From Tardiphaga sp. vice304 (GTDB lineage: Bacteria > Pseudomonadota > Alphaproteobacteria > Rhizobiales > Xanthobacteraceae), in contig NZ_CP041402.1 in the NCBI RefSeq assembly GCF_007018905.1, positions 2,778,001-2,842,000 of the forward strand: DNA of 64,000 nt. Reading direction: 5' to 3'. The notes under the pieces were generated by a model. That model saw nothing but the letters and a program-made list of their open reading frames with translations, had not been told where the DNA came from and ran no database searches. The position numbers and the translations under genes are program-made. Below are positions 1 to 8,920 of this stretch, piece after piece. Position 1 is the first letter of the stretch, and the number at the start of each line of letters is the position of its first letter.

Positions 1-24
1 TAATCCGCGCCGGCCTCTCCACCT

Positions 25-66
25 GTCGTCCCGGCAAGCGAGCCTGCGAGCGCAAGCCGGGACGAC
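25..66. repeat. Short palindromic intergenic element
   Basis: A 10-base arm GTCGTCCCGG is matched by CCGGGACGAC at the other end, with a GC-rich imperfect stem between them. It lies directly upstream of the permease operon and resembles the REP-like palindromes elsewhere in this window. There is no T-tract, so a terminator role is not supported. Confidence 0.6.
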
Positions 67-97
67 ATGGATTACGACCAACCGGAGCTACCATGGA

Positions 98-1057
98 ATG
101 ACGACCCTTCAGACATCGCTCCCCACGCCCACTCGCCATGTCGGAAAATCCTCAGCCTGGGACCGGCTGCGCACCAACCGCAACTGGCTGGCGCTGTGGT
201 TCATGCTGCCGGCGGCCGCGTTCCTGATCCTGTTCCTGGCCTATCCGCTGTTTCTCGGCGTCTGGATGAGCTTCACCGACGACCGCATCGGCCGCGCCGG
301 CGTGTTCGTTGGACTTGAAAACTACGAATGGCTGAAGGACGATTCGATCTTCTGGCTGTCGGTGTTCAATACGCTGCTCTATACGATCGTCGCTTCCGCC
401 ATCAAATTCGTCGTCGGCCTTTATCTGGCGCTGCTGCTTAACCGCCACATGCCGTTCAAGGCGCTGATCCGCGCCGCCGTGCTGATCCCGTTCATCGTGC
501 CGACCGTGCTGTCGGCGATCGCGTTCTGGTGGATCTACGACTCGCAGTTCTCGATCATCTCCTGGTCGCTGATCAAGATGGGATTGATCGACCACAACAT
601 CAATTTTCTCGGCGACGGCAACATGGCGCGGGCCAGCGTGATCTTCGCCAATATCTGGCGCGGCGTACCGTTCGTCGCGATCACCCTGCTGGCAGGCCTG
701 CAGACCGTGTCGCCGTCGCTGTACGAGGCCGCGACGCTTGACGGTGCCACAAGCTGGCAGCGCTTCCGCTTCATCACCTATCCCTTGCTGACGCCGATCA
801 TCGCGGTCGTCATGACCTTCTCGGTGCTGTTCACCTTCACCGACTTCCAGCTGATCTGGGCGCTGACGCGCGGCGGTCCGGTCAACGCGACCCATCTGAT
901 GGCGACGCTGAGCTACCAGCGCGGCATTCTGTCTGGCCGGTTAGGCGAGGGCGCGGCGATCGCCACCGCGATGATCCCGTTCCTGATGGCGGCGATCGCG
1001 ATTTCCTGGTTCGGCATGCAACGCCGCAAATGGCAGCAAGGCACTGACAATGACTGA
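98..1057 (+). CDS. Carbohydrate ABC transporter permease, MalF/UgpA type
   Basis: Inner-membrane permease subunit of a sugar or polyol ABC importer, 319 aa. After a polar N-terminus (about 35 residues) come six predicted hydrophobic segments. The cytoplasmic EAA loop reads EAATLDGA at about residues 210-217, which is the contact site for the ATPase. The ATG start at 98 gives the usual family length. It overlaps the next permease by 8 bp, so the two are translationally coupled. The substrate-binding protein and ATPase are presumably left of the window. The substrate cannot be told from sequence; the SDR gene downstream suggests a sugar acid or polyol. Confidence 0.92.
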   Translation: MTTLQTSLPTPTRHVGKSSAWDRLRTNRNWLALWFMLPAAAFLILFLAYPLFLGVWMSFTDDRIGRAGVFVGLENYEWLKDDSIFWLSVFNTLLYTIVASAIKFVVGLYLALLLNRHMPFKALIRAAVLIPFIVPTVLSAIAFWWIYDSQFSIISWSLIKMGLIDHNINFLGDGNMARASVIFANIWRGVPFVAITLLAGLQTVSPSLYEAATLDGATSWQRFRFITYPLLTPIIAVVMTFSVLFTFTDFQLIWALTRGGPVNATHLMATLSYQRGILSGRLGEGAAIATAMIPFLMAAIAISWFGMQRRKWQQGTDND

Positions 1058-1964
1058 CGTTCCCGCTAACACCCGCGTCGCCGCTGCCACCGTCGAGCAG
1101 GACGACAACAGCGAGGGCATGACCTATCTGGAGTCGCTGCCGAGCCGGATCGTCACGCTCTACATCCCGCTGTTCATCATCGTGGTGATCCTGCTTTTTC
1201 CGTTCTACTGGATGGCACTGACCTCGATCAAACCGGACGAACAACTGATCGACATGGAGCGGTTCAATCCGTTCTGGGTGGTCAAGCCGACGCTGAAGCA
1301 CATCAACAAGCTGTTGTTCGAGACCAACTATCCGCGCTGGCTGTGGAACACGATGTATGTTGCAGCCGCGGCCACGACGCTGTCGATCATTGCCTCGGTG
1401 CTCGCCGCCTACGCCATCGTGCGGCTGCGCTTCCGCGGCGCGGAAGTGGTGGGTGCGACGATCTTCATGGCCTATCTGGTGCCGCCGTCGATCCTGTTCA
1501 TCCCGTTGGCGACGGTAATTCAGGCCTATGGGCTGTTCGACTCGCCGCTGTCGCTGATCCTGATCTATCCGACGCTGCTGATCCCGTTCTCGACCTGGCT
1601 GTTGATGGGCTATTTCAAGACCATTCCGTTCGAGCTGGAAGAGTGCGCCCTGATCGACGGCGCGTCGCGCTGGCAGATCCTGGTCAAGATCATCGTGCCG
1701 CTCGCGGTGCCCGGCCTGATCTCGGCCTTCATCTTTTCTTTCACGCTGTGCTGGAACGAGTTCATCTACGCGCTGACGTTTTTGCAGTCGACCCAGAACA
1801 AGACCGTGCCGGTGGCGATCGTCAATGAATTCGTCGACGGCGACATTTACAAATGGGGCTCGCTGATGGCCGGCGCGCTGGTCGGGTCATTGCCGCTGGT
1901 GATTCTGTACGCGTTCTTCGTCGAGCATTACGTGTCGGCGATGACGGGGGCGGTGAAGGAATAA
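1050..1964 (+). CDS. Carbohydrate ABC transporter permease, MalG/UgpE type
   Basis: Second inner-membrane permease of the same importer, 304 aa. It has a long polar N-terminal tail (about 40 residues), then six hydrophobic segments. The EAA loop is present as EECALIDGAS near residues 197-206, with the conserved glycine. The start ATG lies inside the end of the upstream permease, which fits heterodimer partners made in equal amounts. A palindromic repeat follows and separates it from the dehydrogenase gene. Confidence 0.92.
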   Translation: MTDVPANTRVAAATVEQDDNSEGMTYLESLPSRIVTLYIPLFIIVVILLFPFYWMALTSIKPDEQLIDMERFNPFWVVKPTLKHINKLLFETNYPRWLWNTMYVAAAATTLSIIASVLAAYAIVRLRFRGAEVVGATIFMAYLVPPSILFIPLATVIQAYGLFDSPLSLILIYPTLLIPFSTWLLMGYFKTIPFELEECALIDGASRWQILVKIIVPLAVPGLISAFIFSFTLCWNEFIYALTFLQSTQNKTVPVAIVNEFVDGDIYKWGSLMAGALVGSLPLVILYAFFVEHYVSAMTGAVKE

Positions 1965-1973
1965 TACGACAAC

Positions 1974-2092
1974 GTCGTTCCGGGGCGCGGGCGCACCAGC
2001 GCGAGCGAACCCGGAACCTCGACATGTTCAGCGCGCCACACATCGGGATTCCGGGTTCGCTCGCAGCAAGCTGCTCGCGCCCCGGAATGACA
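1974..2092. repeat. Palindromic intergenic element, family A copy 1
   Basis: A long imperfect inverted repeat bounded by GTCGTTCCGGGGC on the left and GCCCCGGAATGAC on the right. The inner portion (ACCCGGAA ... TTCCGGGT) is shared with copies at 3121-3240 and 8778-8907. It sits between the permease and the SDR gene and could fold as one extended RNA hairpin in a read-through transcript. Confidence 0.85.
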
Positions 2093-2123
2093 ATAAAATC
2101 AAAACCAAGAAACGGAGTCACCC

Positions 2124-3110
2124 TTGCATATCCTCATCCTCGGCGCCGCCGGCATGGTCGGCCGCAAGCTGGCTGAACGGCTCGTGAAGGACGGCCATCT
2201 CGGCGGCCGTGAGATCACCCGCATGACGCTGCAGGACGTGATCGCGCCGGCCAAGCCGGCCGGCGCGGCGCTGCCGATCAGCCTCGTCACCTCCGACTTC
2301 GCCGATCCCGCCACCGCCGCGCCGCTGCTGGTGCACCGGCCGGACGCGATCTTCCACCTCGCCGCGATCGTGTCCGGCGAGGCCGAGGCGGAGTTCGACA
2401 AGGGCTATCGCATCAATCTCGACGGCACGCGGTTCCTGATCGACGCCATCCGCGCGATTGGCGGCGGCTACAAACCGCGGCTGGTCTTCACCTCGTCGAT
2501 CGCCGTGTTCGGCGCGCCGTTCCCCGAAAAAATCGGCGACGAATTCTTCCACACGCCGCTGACCTCCTACGGCACGCAGAAGTCGATCTGCGAGATGCTG
2601 ATCGCCGACTACACGCGCAAGGGGTTTCTCGACGGCATCGGCATCCGGCTGCCGACTATCTGCGTCCGCCCGGGCACGCCGAACAAGGCGGCGTCCGGCT
2701 TCTTCTCCAACATCATCCGCGAGCCGCTTGCCGGCCATGAGGCGATCCTGCCGGTCGGCGACGACGTCCGCCACTGGCACGCCTCGCCGCGGTCGGCAGT
2801 CGGATTCCTGCTGCATGCCGCCACGATTGATCTTTCGGCGATGGGCGCCCGGCGCAATCTGTCGATGCCCGGCATGTCGGTCACGGTCGGTGAACAGATT
2901 GCCGCGCTGGAGCGCGTTGCGGGCAAAGGCGTCGTCGCCCGCATCAAGCGGCAGAGCGATCCGGTGATCTCCGGCATCGTCTCCGGCTGGCCGCGCGATT
3001 TCGTCACCGACCGCGCGTTGGGGCTCGGTTTCACCACGGCCGAGAAGACGTTTGACGACATCATCCGAATTCACATTGAGGATGAACTCGGCGGGAAGTT
3101 CGTGGCTTAA
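2124..3110 (+). CDS. NAD-dependent epimerase/dehydratase-type SDR oxidoreductase
   Basis: Extended short-chain dehydrogenase, 328 aa. The N-terminal dinucleotide fold carries GAAGMVG (residues 7-13), fitting GxxGxxG. Catalytic residues are Ser124/125 (FTSS) and Tyr149-x-x-x-Lys153 (YGTQK). The start is TTG at 2124, placed 7 bases after an ACGGAG ribosome site; no in-frame ATG fits the Rossmann motif. The N-terminus resembles D-erythronate dehydrogenase (DenD)-type enzymes, which would suit a carbohydrate importer neighbour, but the exact substrate is inference. Confidence 0.85.
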   Translation: MHILILGAAGMVGRKLAERLVKDGHLGGREITRMTLQDVIAPAKPAGAALPISLVTSDFADPATAAPLLVHRPDAIFHLAAIVSGEAEAEFDKGYRINLDGTRFLIDAIRAIGGGYKPRLVFTSSIAVFGAPFPEKIGDEFFHTPLTSYGTQKSICEMLIADYTRKGFLDGIGIRLPTICVRPGTPNKAASGFFSNIIREPLAGHEAILPVGDDVRHWHASPRSAVGFLLHAATIDLSAMGARRNLSMPGMSVTVGEQIAALERVAGKGVVARIKRQSDPVISGIVSGWPRDFVTDRALGLGFTTAEKTFDDIIRIHIEDELGGKFVA

Positions 3111-3120
3111 GGCATCACAC

Positions 3121-3240
3121 TGTCATTCCGGGGCGCGAGCGCGCCAGCGCGAGCGAACCCGGAATCCCGAAGTGTTCATCGTCCCATCTCGGGATTCCGG
3201 GTTCGCGACCGGCTGTCGCCGTCCACGCCCCGGAATGACA
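3121..3240. repeat. Palindromic intergenic element, family A copy 2
   Basis: Same family as 1974-2092. Ends are TGTCATTCCGGGGC and GCCCCGGAATGACA, which are reverse complements. The centre contains CGGAATCCCGA and TCGGGATTCCG arms. It lies between the SDR gene and the thiolase. Confidence 0.88.
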
Positions 3241-3360
3241 ATTTGCCACCGCAACCCTGCGCCGCGAAAATCGCCGGGTTCCGGCCTCGCCATCCCCCAC
3301 CGCCCGCGCCTATATTGAGCCCAACGTCGATTACGACATCATGCTCAGGGAGAAACCACC

Positions 3361-4530
3361 ATGACCGCCAGCATCGTAGGATGGGCGCATACGCCGTTCG
3401 GCAAGTTCGATGCCGAGACCGTCGAAAGCCTCGTCGTAAAAGTTGCCACCGAGGCGATGGCCGATGCCGGCATCTCGGCCGCCGATGTCGATGAGATCGT
3501 GCTCGGCCATTTTAACGCTGGCTTCTCGCCGCAGGATTTCACGGCCTCCCTGGTGCTGCAGGCCGATCCGGCGCTGCGTTTCAAGCCCGCCACCCGCGTC
3601 GAGAACGCCTGCGCCACCGGTTCCGCCGCGGTCCAGCAGGGCGTCAAGTCGATCGCTGCCGGTACGGCGAAGATCGTGCTCGTGGTCGGCGTCGAGCAGA
3701 TGACGCGCACGCCGGGCCCGCAGATCGGCAAGAATTTGTTGCGCGCGTCCTACCTGCCCGAAGACGGCGAAACCCCCGCGGGCTTTGCCGGCGTGTTCGG
3801 CGGCATCGCGCAGAAGTATTTCCAGAAATACGGCGACCAGTCGGACGCACTCGCCATGATCGCCGCCAAGAACCACGCCAATGGCGTGCACAACCCCTAT
3901 GCGCAGATGCGAAAGGACGTCGGCTTCGAGTTCTGCCGTTCTGAGAGCGAGAAAAATCCGTTCGTGGCCGGACCGCTCAAGCGCACCGATTGCTCGCTGG
4001 TGTCAGATGGCGCGGCCGCCTTGATCCTGACCGATGCCGAGACCGCAAAAGCGATGGGCAAGGCCGTCACCATCAAGTCGACCGCTCATGCCCAGGACTT
4101 TTTGCCGATGTCCAAGCGCGACATCCTGCTGTTCGAGGGCTGCACCGTCGCCTGGCAGCGCGCGCTGGAGAAGGCCGGCGTCACGCTCGACGATCTCTCC
4201 TTCGTCGAGACGCATGACTGCTTCACCGTCGCCGAACTGATCGAATACGAGGCGATGGGTCTGACGCCGCGCGGGCAGGGCGCCCGCGCCATCAAGGAAG
4301 GCTGGACCCAGAAGGACGGCCGACTGCCGGTCAATCCGTCCGGTGGCCTGAAGGCCAAGGGCCACCCGATCGGCGCCACCGGCGTCTCGATGCATGTGCT
4401 GAGCGCGATGCAACTGCTCGGCCAGGCGCCGGAAGGCATGCAGATCAAGAACGCCAAACTCGCCGGCATTTTCAACATGGGCGGCGCGGCGGTGGCGAAC
4501 TACGTCTCGGTGCTCGAGCCCGCGAAGTAG
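3361..4530 (+). CDS. Thiolase family acetyl-CoA acyltransferase
   Basis: Thiolase-fold enzyme, 389 aa, expected to cleave 3-ketoacyl-CoA with CoA (or run in reverse). The nucleophile is Cys84 in NACATG. His285 sits in THDCFT and His335 in KGHPIGATG; both are typical of SCP2/SCPx-like thiolases. The ATG at 3361 follows a GGGAGAAACC ribosome site. It starts a run of CoA-handling genes, with only 3 bp to the ligase downstream, so it is very likely the thiolytic step of that pathway. The preceding 120 bp hold the repeat and probably the operon promoter. Confidence 0.93.
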   Translation: MTASIVGWAHTPFGKFDAETVESLVVKVATEAMADAGISAADVDEIVLGHFNAGFSPQDFTASLVLQADPALRFKPATRVENACATGSAAVQQGVKSIAAGTAKIVLVVGVEQMTRTPGPQIGKNLLRASYLPEDGETPAGFAGVFGGIAQKYFQKYGDQSDALAMIAAKNHANGVHNPYAQMRKDVGFEFCRSESEKNPFVAGPLKRTDCSLVSDGAAALILTDAETAKAMGKAVTIKSTAHAQDFLPMSKRDILLFEGCTVAWQRALEKAGVTLDDLSFVETHDCFTVAELIEYEAMGLTPRGQGARAIKEGWTQKDGRLPVNPSGGLKAKGHPIGATGVSMHVLSAMQLLGQAPEGMQIKNAKLAGIFNMGGAAVANYVSVLEPAK

Positions 4531-4533
4531 CGC

Positions 4534-6066
4534 ATGAACATTGCGCAATGGCTGGCGGCGTCGGCGCGGTTGCATCCCGATGCGCCGGCATTGCTGCGCG
4601 GCACGACGATCGAGGCCGACTACGCCGCCTTCGCCCGCCGCGCGGCGGCGATCGGCGCCGGGCTGGCGCGCGATTACGGCATCCGGCCCGGCGACCGCGT
4701 CGCTTTGTTCATGTCGAACTGCACGGCCTATCTCGAATGCCTCTATGCGGTATGGTGGATCGGCGCGGCGGTGATCCCGATCAATGCCAAGCTGCACGGC
4801 CGCGAGGCGGCATGGATCTGCGACAATGCCGGATCGAGGCTGACGCTGGTCGATGACGACAGTGCCGCGGCCTTGTCGTCCGTGATGGAGGACATGCCGG
4901 CCGGGATGCAGATGCTGTCGGTGGAGTCCGCCGACTACCGAACCTTGCAGCATGACGACGGCGGCGCGGCGTCGCCGCACGCGCGCGAAATTAGCGACCT
5001 TGCCTGGCTGTTCTACACCTCCGGCACCACGGGGCGCCCGAAGGGCGTGATGCTCAGTCACGGCAATCTGGTGGCGATGTCGATGTGCTATCTTGCCGAT
5101 GTCGATACCGTCTCGCGCGAGGATGCCATCCTCTACGCCGCGCCGATCTCGCACGGCGCCGGCCTGTATAATTTCATCCATGTCCGCATGGCGGCGCGCC
5201 ATGTCGTGCCGGTATCAGGCGGCTTCGATGCCCCTGAGGTGCTCGACCTCGGCCGGGCCTTGAAGAATGTCGCGATGTTCGCCGCGCCCACCATGGTGCG
5301 CCGACTGGTCGATGCCGCGAAACAGCGCGGCGAAACTGGCGAAGGTATACGCACCATCGTCTATGGCGGCGGGCCGATGTATCTCGCCGATATTCGCGAC
5401 GCGATCACGACGATGGGACAACGTTTTGTCCAAATTTATGGGCAAGGCGAGTCACCGATGACCATCACCTCGCTGCCGCGGTCGTGGCATGCCGACGTCG
5501 AACACCCCCGTTTTCTCGACCGCCTCGCTTCGGTCGGTGTCGCGCAGAGCGTCATGCAAGTGCGTATTACCGACGTGGACGGAAAGCCGCTGCGGGCGGG
5601 CGAGACCGGCGAGATCGAGGCCAAAGGGCCGACGGTGATGCTGGGCTACTGGAATAACCCCGAAGCCAACGAAGCGACGCTGAAGGACGGCTGGCTGTGT
5701 ACCGGCGACGTCGGCCGGCTCGACGCGGACGGCTTCCTCACGCTGTCGGATCGCTCCAAGGACGTCATCATCTCCGGTGGCACCAACATCTATCCGCGCG
5801 AGGTCGAGGAGGCGCTGCTGACGCATCTGGACGTCCGCGAGGTCTCGGCGATCGGCGTCGCCGATCCGGAATGGGGCGAGATCGTCGTCGCCTGCGTCGT
5901 GCTGGAGCAGGGCTCTGCGACCGACGCCGCTGCGCTGGATGCGCATTGCCTGCAGGCTATCGCCCGCTTCAAGCGGCCGAAGCGCTATGTGTTTCTCGAG
6001 GCGCTGCCGAAGAACAATTACGGCAAGGTGTTGAAGACGGAATTGCGGGAGCGGATGAAGGGTTGA
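4534..6066 (+). CDS. AMP-forming acyl-CoA synthetase (class I ligase)
   Basis: Activates a carboxylic acid to its CoA thioester via an acyl-adenylate, 510 aa. The P-loop-like motif YTSGTTGRPKG is at residues 161-171, the hinge-region motif TGD at 390-392, and the catalytic C-terminal lysine is Lys498 (NNYGK). It begins 3 bp after the thiolase stop, so it is in the same operon. Substrate (fatty, aromatic or terpenoid acid) is not determinable from sequence. Confidence 0.93.
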   Translation: MNIAQWLAASARLHPDAPALLRGTTIEADYAAFARRAAAIGAGLARDYGIRPGDRVALFMSNCTAYLECLYAVWWIGAAVIPINAKLHGREAAWICDNAGSRLTLVDDDSAAALSSVMEDMPAGMQMLSVESADYRTLQHDDGGAASPHAREISDLAWLFYTSGTTGRPKGVMLSHGNLVAMSMCYLADVDTVSREDAILYAAPISHGAGLYNFIHVRMAARHVVPVSGGFDAPEVLDLGRALKNVAMFAAPTMVRRLVDAAKQRGETGEGIRTIVYGGGPMYLADIRDAITTMGQRFVQIYGQGESPMTITSLPRSWHADVEHPRFLDRLASVGVAQSVMQVRITDVDGKPLRAGETGEIEAKGPTVMLGYWNNPEANEATLKDGWLCTGDVGRLDADGFLTLSDRSKDVIISGGTNIYPREVEEALLTHLDVREVSAIGVADPEWGEIVVACVVLEQGSATDAAALDAHCLQAIARFKRPKRYVFLEALPKNNYGKVLKTELRERMKG

Positions 6067-6070
6067 ACTC

Positions 6071-6241
6071 TTAACCTTCCCTGGAGGGGGAAGGGCGCTC
6101 ATCGCAATGCGCAGCATCGGGATGCGCGGGGTGGGGTGAATGGCTCTGCCGCCATCGCTTCGCCATTCACCCCACCCCACCCTGTCTCGCACGCGCTTCG
6201 CGCGTTGCTGGTCGACCCTCCCCCTCCAGGGGAGGGTCGGA
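6071..6241. repeat. Palindromic intergenic element, family B copy 1
   Basis: Inverted repeat with CCTGGAGGGGGAAG on the left and CCCCTCCAGGGGAGG on the right, enclosing GGGTGGGGTGAATGG and its complement. A second element of this architecture is at 10440-10624. It fills most of the 308-bp gap before the CoA-transferase; no gene is visible in that gap. Confidence 0.8.
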
Positions 6242-6374
6242 AGAGCGTACCCCGCTTCACGCATGCCGCCTTGCGCCAGCCGGCCTTGATCTTGCGCGAA
6301 CCATGCCGTTACTAGGCCGGGAATGACGGCGCTTCGGCGCTGCAAATCAACATCGCCCGGGAGCGAACGTCGAT

Positions 6375-7595
6375 ATGGGACCACTTGACGGGATCAGGAT
6401 CATCGACATGACGTCGGTGATGATGGGGCCATATTGCACGCAGACGCTGGGCGATTACGGCGCCGATGTCATCAAGGTGGAATCCCCGGACGGCGACGTG
6501 GTGCGGTCCATCGGGCCGATGCGCAATCCCGGAATGGGGCCTATATTTCTCAACACTAACCGCAGCAAGCGCTGCATCTGCCTCGACCTCAAGAAGGAGG
6601 AAGGCCGCGCCGCGCTTCTCAGACTGGTCGAGACCGCCGACGTGCTGGTCTATAACGTCCGTCCGGCCGCAATGGCGCGGCTCGATCTGGGTTACGAGGT
6701 GATGGCGGCGATCAATCCGCGATTGATCTATGCCGGCGTGTTCGGCTTCAGCCAGTCCGGCCCCTATGCCGCCAAGCCCGCTTATGACGATTTGATCCAG
6801 GGTGCGACCGCGCTCGCTTCGTTGAACGCGCAAGTTTCGAGCGACGGCGTGCCGCGCTACGTGCCGAACGCGCTGGTCGACCGCATCGTCGGCATCACCG
6901 CGCTCGGCGCGATCCTGGCCTCCGTCGTGCATCGGGACCGCACCGGGGAGGGCCAGCGCGTCGACATCCCGATGTTCGAAACCATGGCGAGCTTCATGAT
7001 GGGCGATCACATGAGCGGGTTGACCTTCGATCCGCCGCTCGACCAGGGCGGCTATGCCCGCCATTTGTCGCCCGATCGTCGGCCGTACCAGACCTCCGAC
7101 GGCTATATCTGCGCGATGGTCTATAACGACAAGCAGTGGAAGAGCTTCCTCAAACACGTCGGGCGCGAAGAACTGTTCGACGATCCGCGCTTCGCGACGT
7201 TCGTGCAGCGCATTCAGAATATCGACGCCGTCAACGCCGAATTGTCGCGCATCTTCCTGACGCGCTCGACGGCCGAGTGGGCAAAACTGCTCGACGGGGC
7301 CGACGTGCCGTCGGCCCCGATGCACACGCTGGCCAGCATGATGGACGACCCGCACATGGTCGCGACGGACTTCTTCCAGCACGCGGAGCATCCGACCGAG
7401 GGCGCGGTACGCAACATGAAGGTCGCGGCGACCTGGTCGAAGACGCCGGTCAACCCGACGCGGCTCGCCTCGCATCTCGGCGAGCAGAACGCCGAGGTGC
7501 TGGCCGAGGTTGGCTACACCCCGGAGCAGATCGCGAAGCTGACGGCCGACGGCGTGCTGAAGCAGGCCGACATGCCCGACACGTCGCAGGTCTGA
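6375..7595 (+). CDS. CoA-transferase family III (CaiB/BaiF type)
   Basis: Moves CoA between carboxylic acids through an aspartyl-CoA anhydride intermediate, 406 aa, the normal family length. The N-terminus (LDGIRIIDMTSVMMGP) and the DVLVYNVRP and GQRVDIPMFE blocks are family hallmarks. The gene is followed after 4 bp by the acyl-CoA dehydrogenase, so the pair is co-transcribed. It probably supplies or recycles the CoA ester that the dehydrogenase oxidises. Confidence 0.92.
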   Translation: MGPLDGIRIIDMTSVMMGPYCTQTLGDYGADVIKVESPDGDVVRSIGPMRNPGMGPIFLNTNRSKRCICLDLKKEEGRAALLRLVETADVLVYNVRPAAMARLDLGYEVMAAINPRLIYAGVFGFSQSGPYAAKPAYDDLIQGATALASLNAQVSSDGVPRYVPNALVDRIVGITALGAILASVVHRDRTGEGQRVDIPMFETMASFMMGDHMSGLTFDPPLDQGGYARHLSPDRRPYQTSDGYICAMVYNDKQWKSFLKHVGREELFDDPRFATFVQRIQNIDAVNAELSRIFLTRSTAEWAKLLDGADVPSAPMHTLASMMDDPHMVATDFFQHAEHPTEGAVRNMKVAATWSKTPVNPTRLASHLGEQNAEVLAEVGYTPEQIAKLTADGVLKQADMPDTSQV

Positions 7596-7599
7596 TCGC

Positions 7600-8766
7600 A
7601 TGAACTTTGCTTATGACGACAACCAAGAAGCCATTCGCGACGCGATCGAAAAGATCTGCGCCGATTTCGACGACGCCTACTGGCTGAAGAAGGACAAGGA
7701 GGGCGGCTTCCCCGCCGACTTCCACCAGGCGATGGCGAAAGCCGGCTGGCTCGGCATCTGCATTCCGGAAGAATACGGCGGCTCCGGATTGGGGATCACC
7801 GAAGCCGCGATCATGATGCGGACGATTTCGGAATCCGGCGCCGGAATGTCCGGCGCCTCCGCGATCCACATGAATGTGTTCGGGCTCAATCCCGTCGTGG
7901 TGTTCGGCACGCCGGAGCAGTGCGCGCGGATGCTGCCGGGCATCGTCGACGGCAGCGAGCGCGCCTGCTTCGCCGTCACCGAACCCAACACCGGCCTCAA
8001 CACCACGCAACTCAAGACCCGCGCGGTGCGCGACGGCAACAAGTATGTCGTCAACGGCCAGAAGGTGTGGATCTCGACCGCGCAGGTCGCCGAGAAGATC
8101 CTGCTGCTGGCCCGCACCACGCCGCTGGAAGACGTCAAGAAGCCGACCCACGGCCTCAGCCTGTTCTACACCGACTTCGATCGCAGCAAGATTGCCGTGC
8201 ACGAGATCGAGAAGATGGGCCGCAAGGCGGTCGACTCCAACGAGCTGTTCATCGCGGATTTCGAGATCCCGGTCGAGGACCGCATCGGCGAGGAAGGCCG
8301 CGGCTTCGACTACATTTTGCACGGGATGAACCCCGAGCGGATCCTGATCGCCGCCGAAGCGGTCGGTCTGGGGCAGGCCGCGCTGAAGCGCGCGGCCGAC
8401 TATGCCAAGGTGCGAAACGTGTTCAACCGCCCGATTGGCCAGAACCAGGCGATCCAGCATCCTTTGGCGAAGAACTGGATGGAGCTGGAGGCGGCGTGGC
8501 TGATGGTGCTGTCGGCCGGCTGGCAATACGACCAGGAGATGCCGTGCGGTCCGGCTGCGAACGCCGCAAAATATCTCGCGGGCGAAGCGGGCTACCACGC
8601 CTGCGAGCAGGCGGTGATGACGCATGGCGGCTTCGGCTATGCCAAGGAATATCACGTCGAGCGCTATTTGCGGGAATCCCTGATCCCGCGCATCGCGCCG
8701 ATCAGCCCGCAGCTGATCCTGTCCTTCATCGCCGAGCGCGTGCTCGGCCTGCCGAAGTCGTATTGA
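7600..8766 (+). CDS. Acyl-CoA dehydrogenase
   Basis: FAD enzyme introducing an alpha,beta double bond into an acyl-CoA, 388 aa. The N-terminal helical domain, the FAD-contact strand (CFAVTEPNTGLNTT) and the C-terminal signature GGFGYAKEYHVERYLRE are all present. Start is ATG 4 bp after the CoA-transferase stop. The protein belongs to the broad ACAD family; chain-length or branched-substrate preference cannot be read from sequence. Confidence 0.93.
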   Translation: MNFAYDDNQEAIRDAIEKICADFDDAYWLKKDKEGGFPADFHQAMAKAGWLGICIPEEYGGSGLGITEAAIMMRTISESGAGMSGASAIHMNVFGLNPVVVFGTPEQCARMLPGIVDGSERACFAVTEPNTGLNTTQLKTRAVRDGNKYVVNGQKVWISTAQVAEKILLLARTTPLEDVKKPTHGLSLFYTDFDRSKIAVHEIEKMGRKAVDSNELFIADFEIPVEDRIGEEGRGFDYILHGMNPERILIAAEAVGLGQAALKRAADYAKVRNVFNRPIGQNQAIQHPLAKNWMELEAAWLMVLSAGWQYDQEMPCGPAANAAKYLAGEAGYHACEQAVMTHGGFGYAKEYHVERYLRESLIPRIAPISPQLILSFIAERVLGLPKSY

Positions 8767-8777
8767 TGTTGTTGATT

Positions 8778-8907
8778 TGTCATTCCGGGGCGGGCGCAGC
8801 GCGAGCTGCGCGCGAACCCGGAATCCCGACATGTTCAGCGCAAAACATTCCGGGATTCCGGGTCTGCACCATCCGGCTTCGCCGTCTGTCGCATCCCGGA
8901 ATGACAG
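8778..8907. repeat. Palindromic intergenic element, family A copy 3
   Basis: Third copy of the TGTCATTCCGGGGC / CCGGAATGACA element. It fills almost all of the space between the acyl-CoA dehydrogenase and the next gene. An open frame runs through it into that gene (TTG at 8777), but this is repeat sequence, so the later ATG is preferred as the true start. Confidence 0.88.
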
Positions 8908-8920
8908 AGGGAGGCGGCGC

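Noticed and set aside
8777-8920. N-terminal extension of the Cys-less thiolase gene from TTG 8777
   Set aside because: The extension is translated palindromic-repeat DNA; family members begin at the ATG at 8921 after a GGAGG site.
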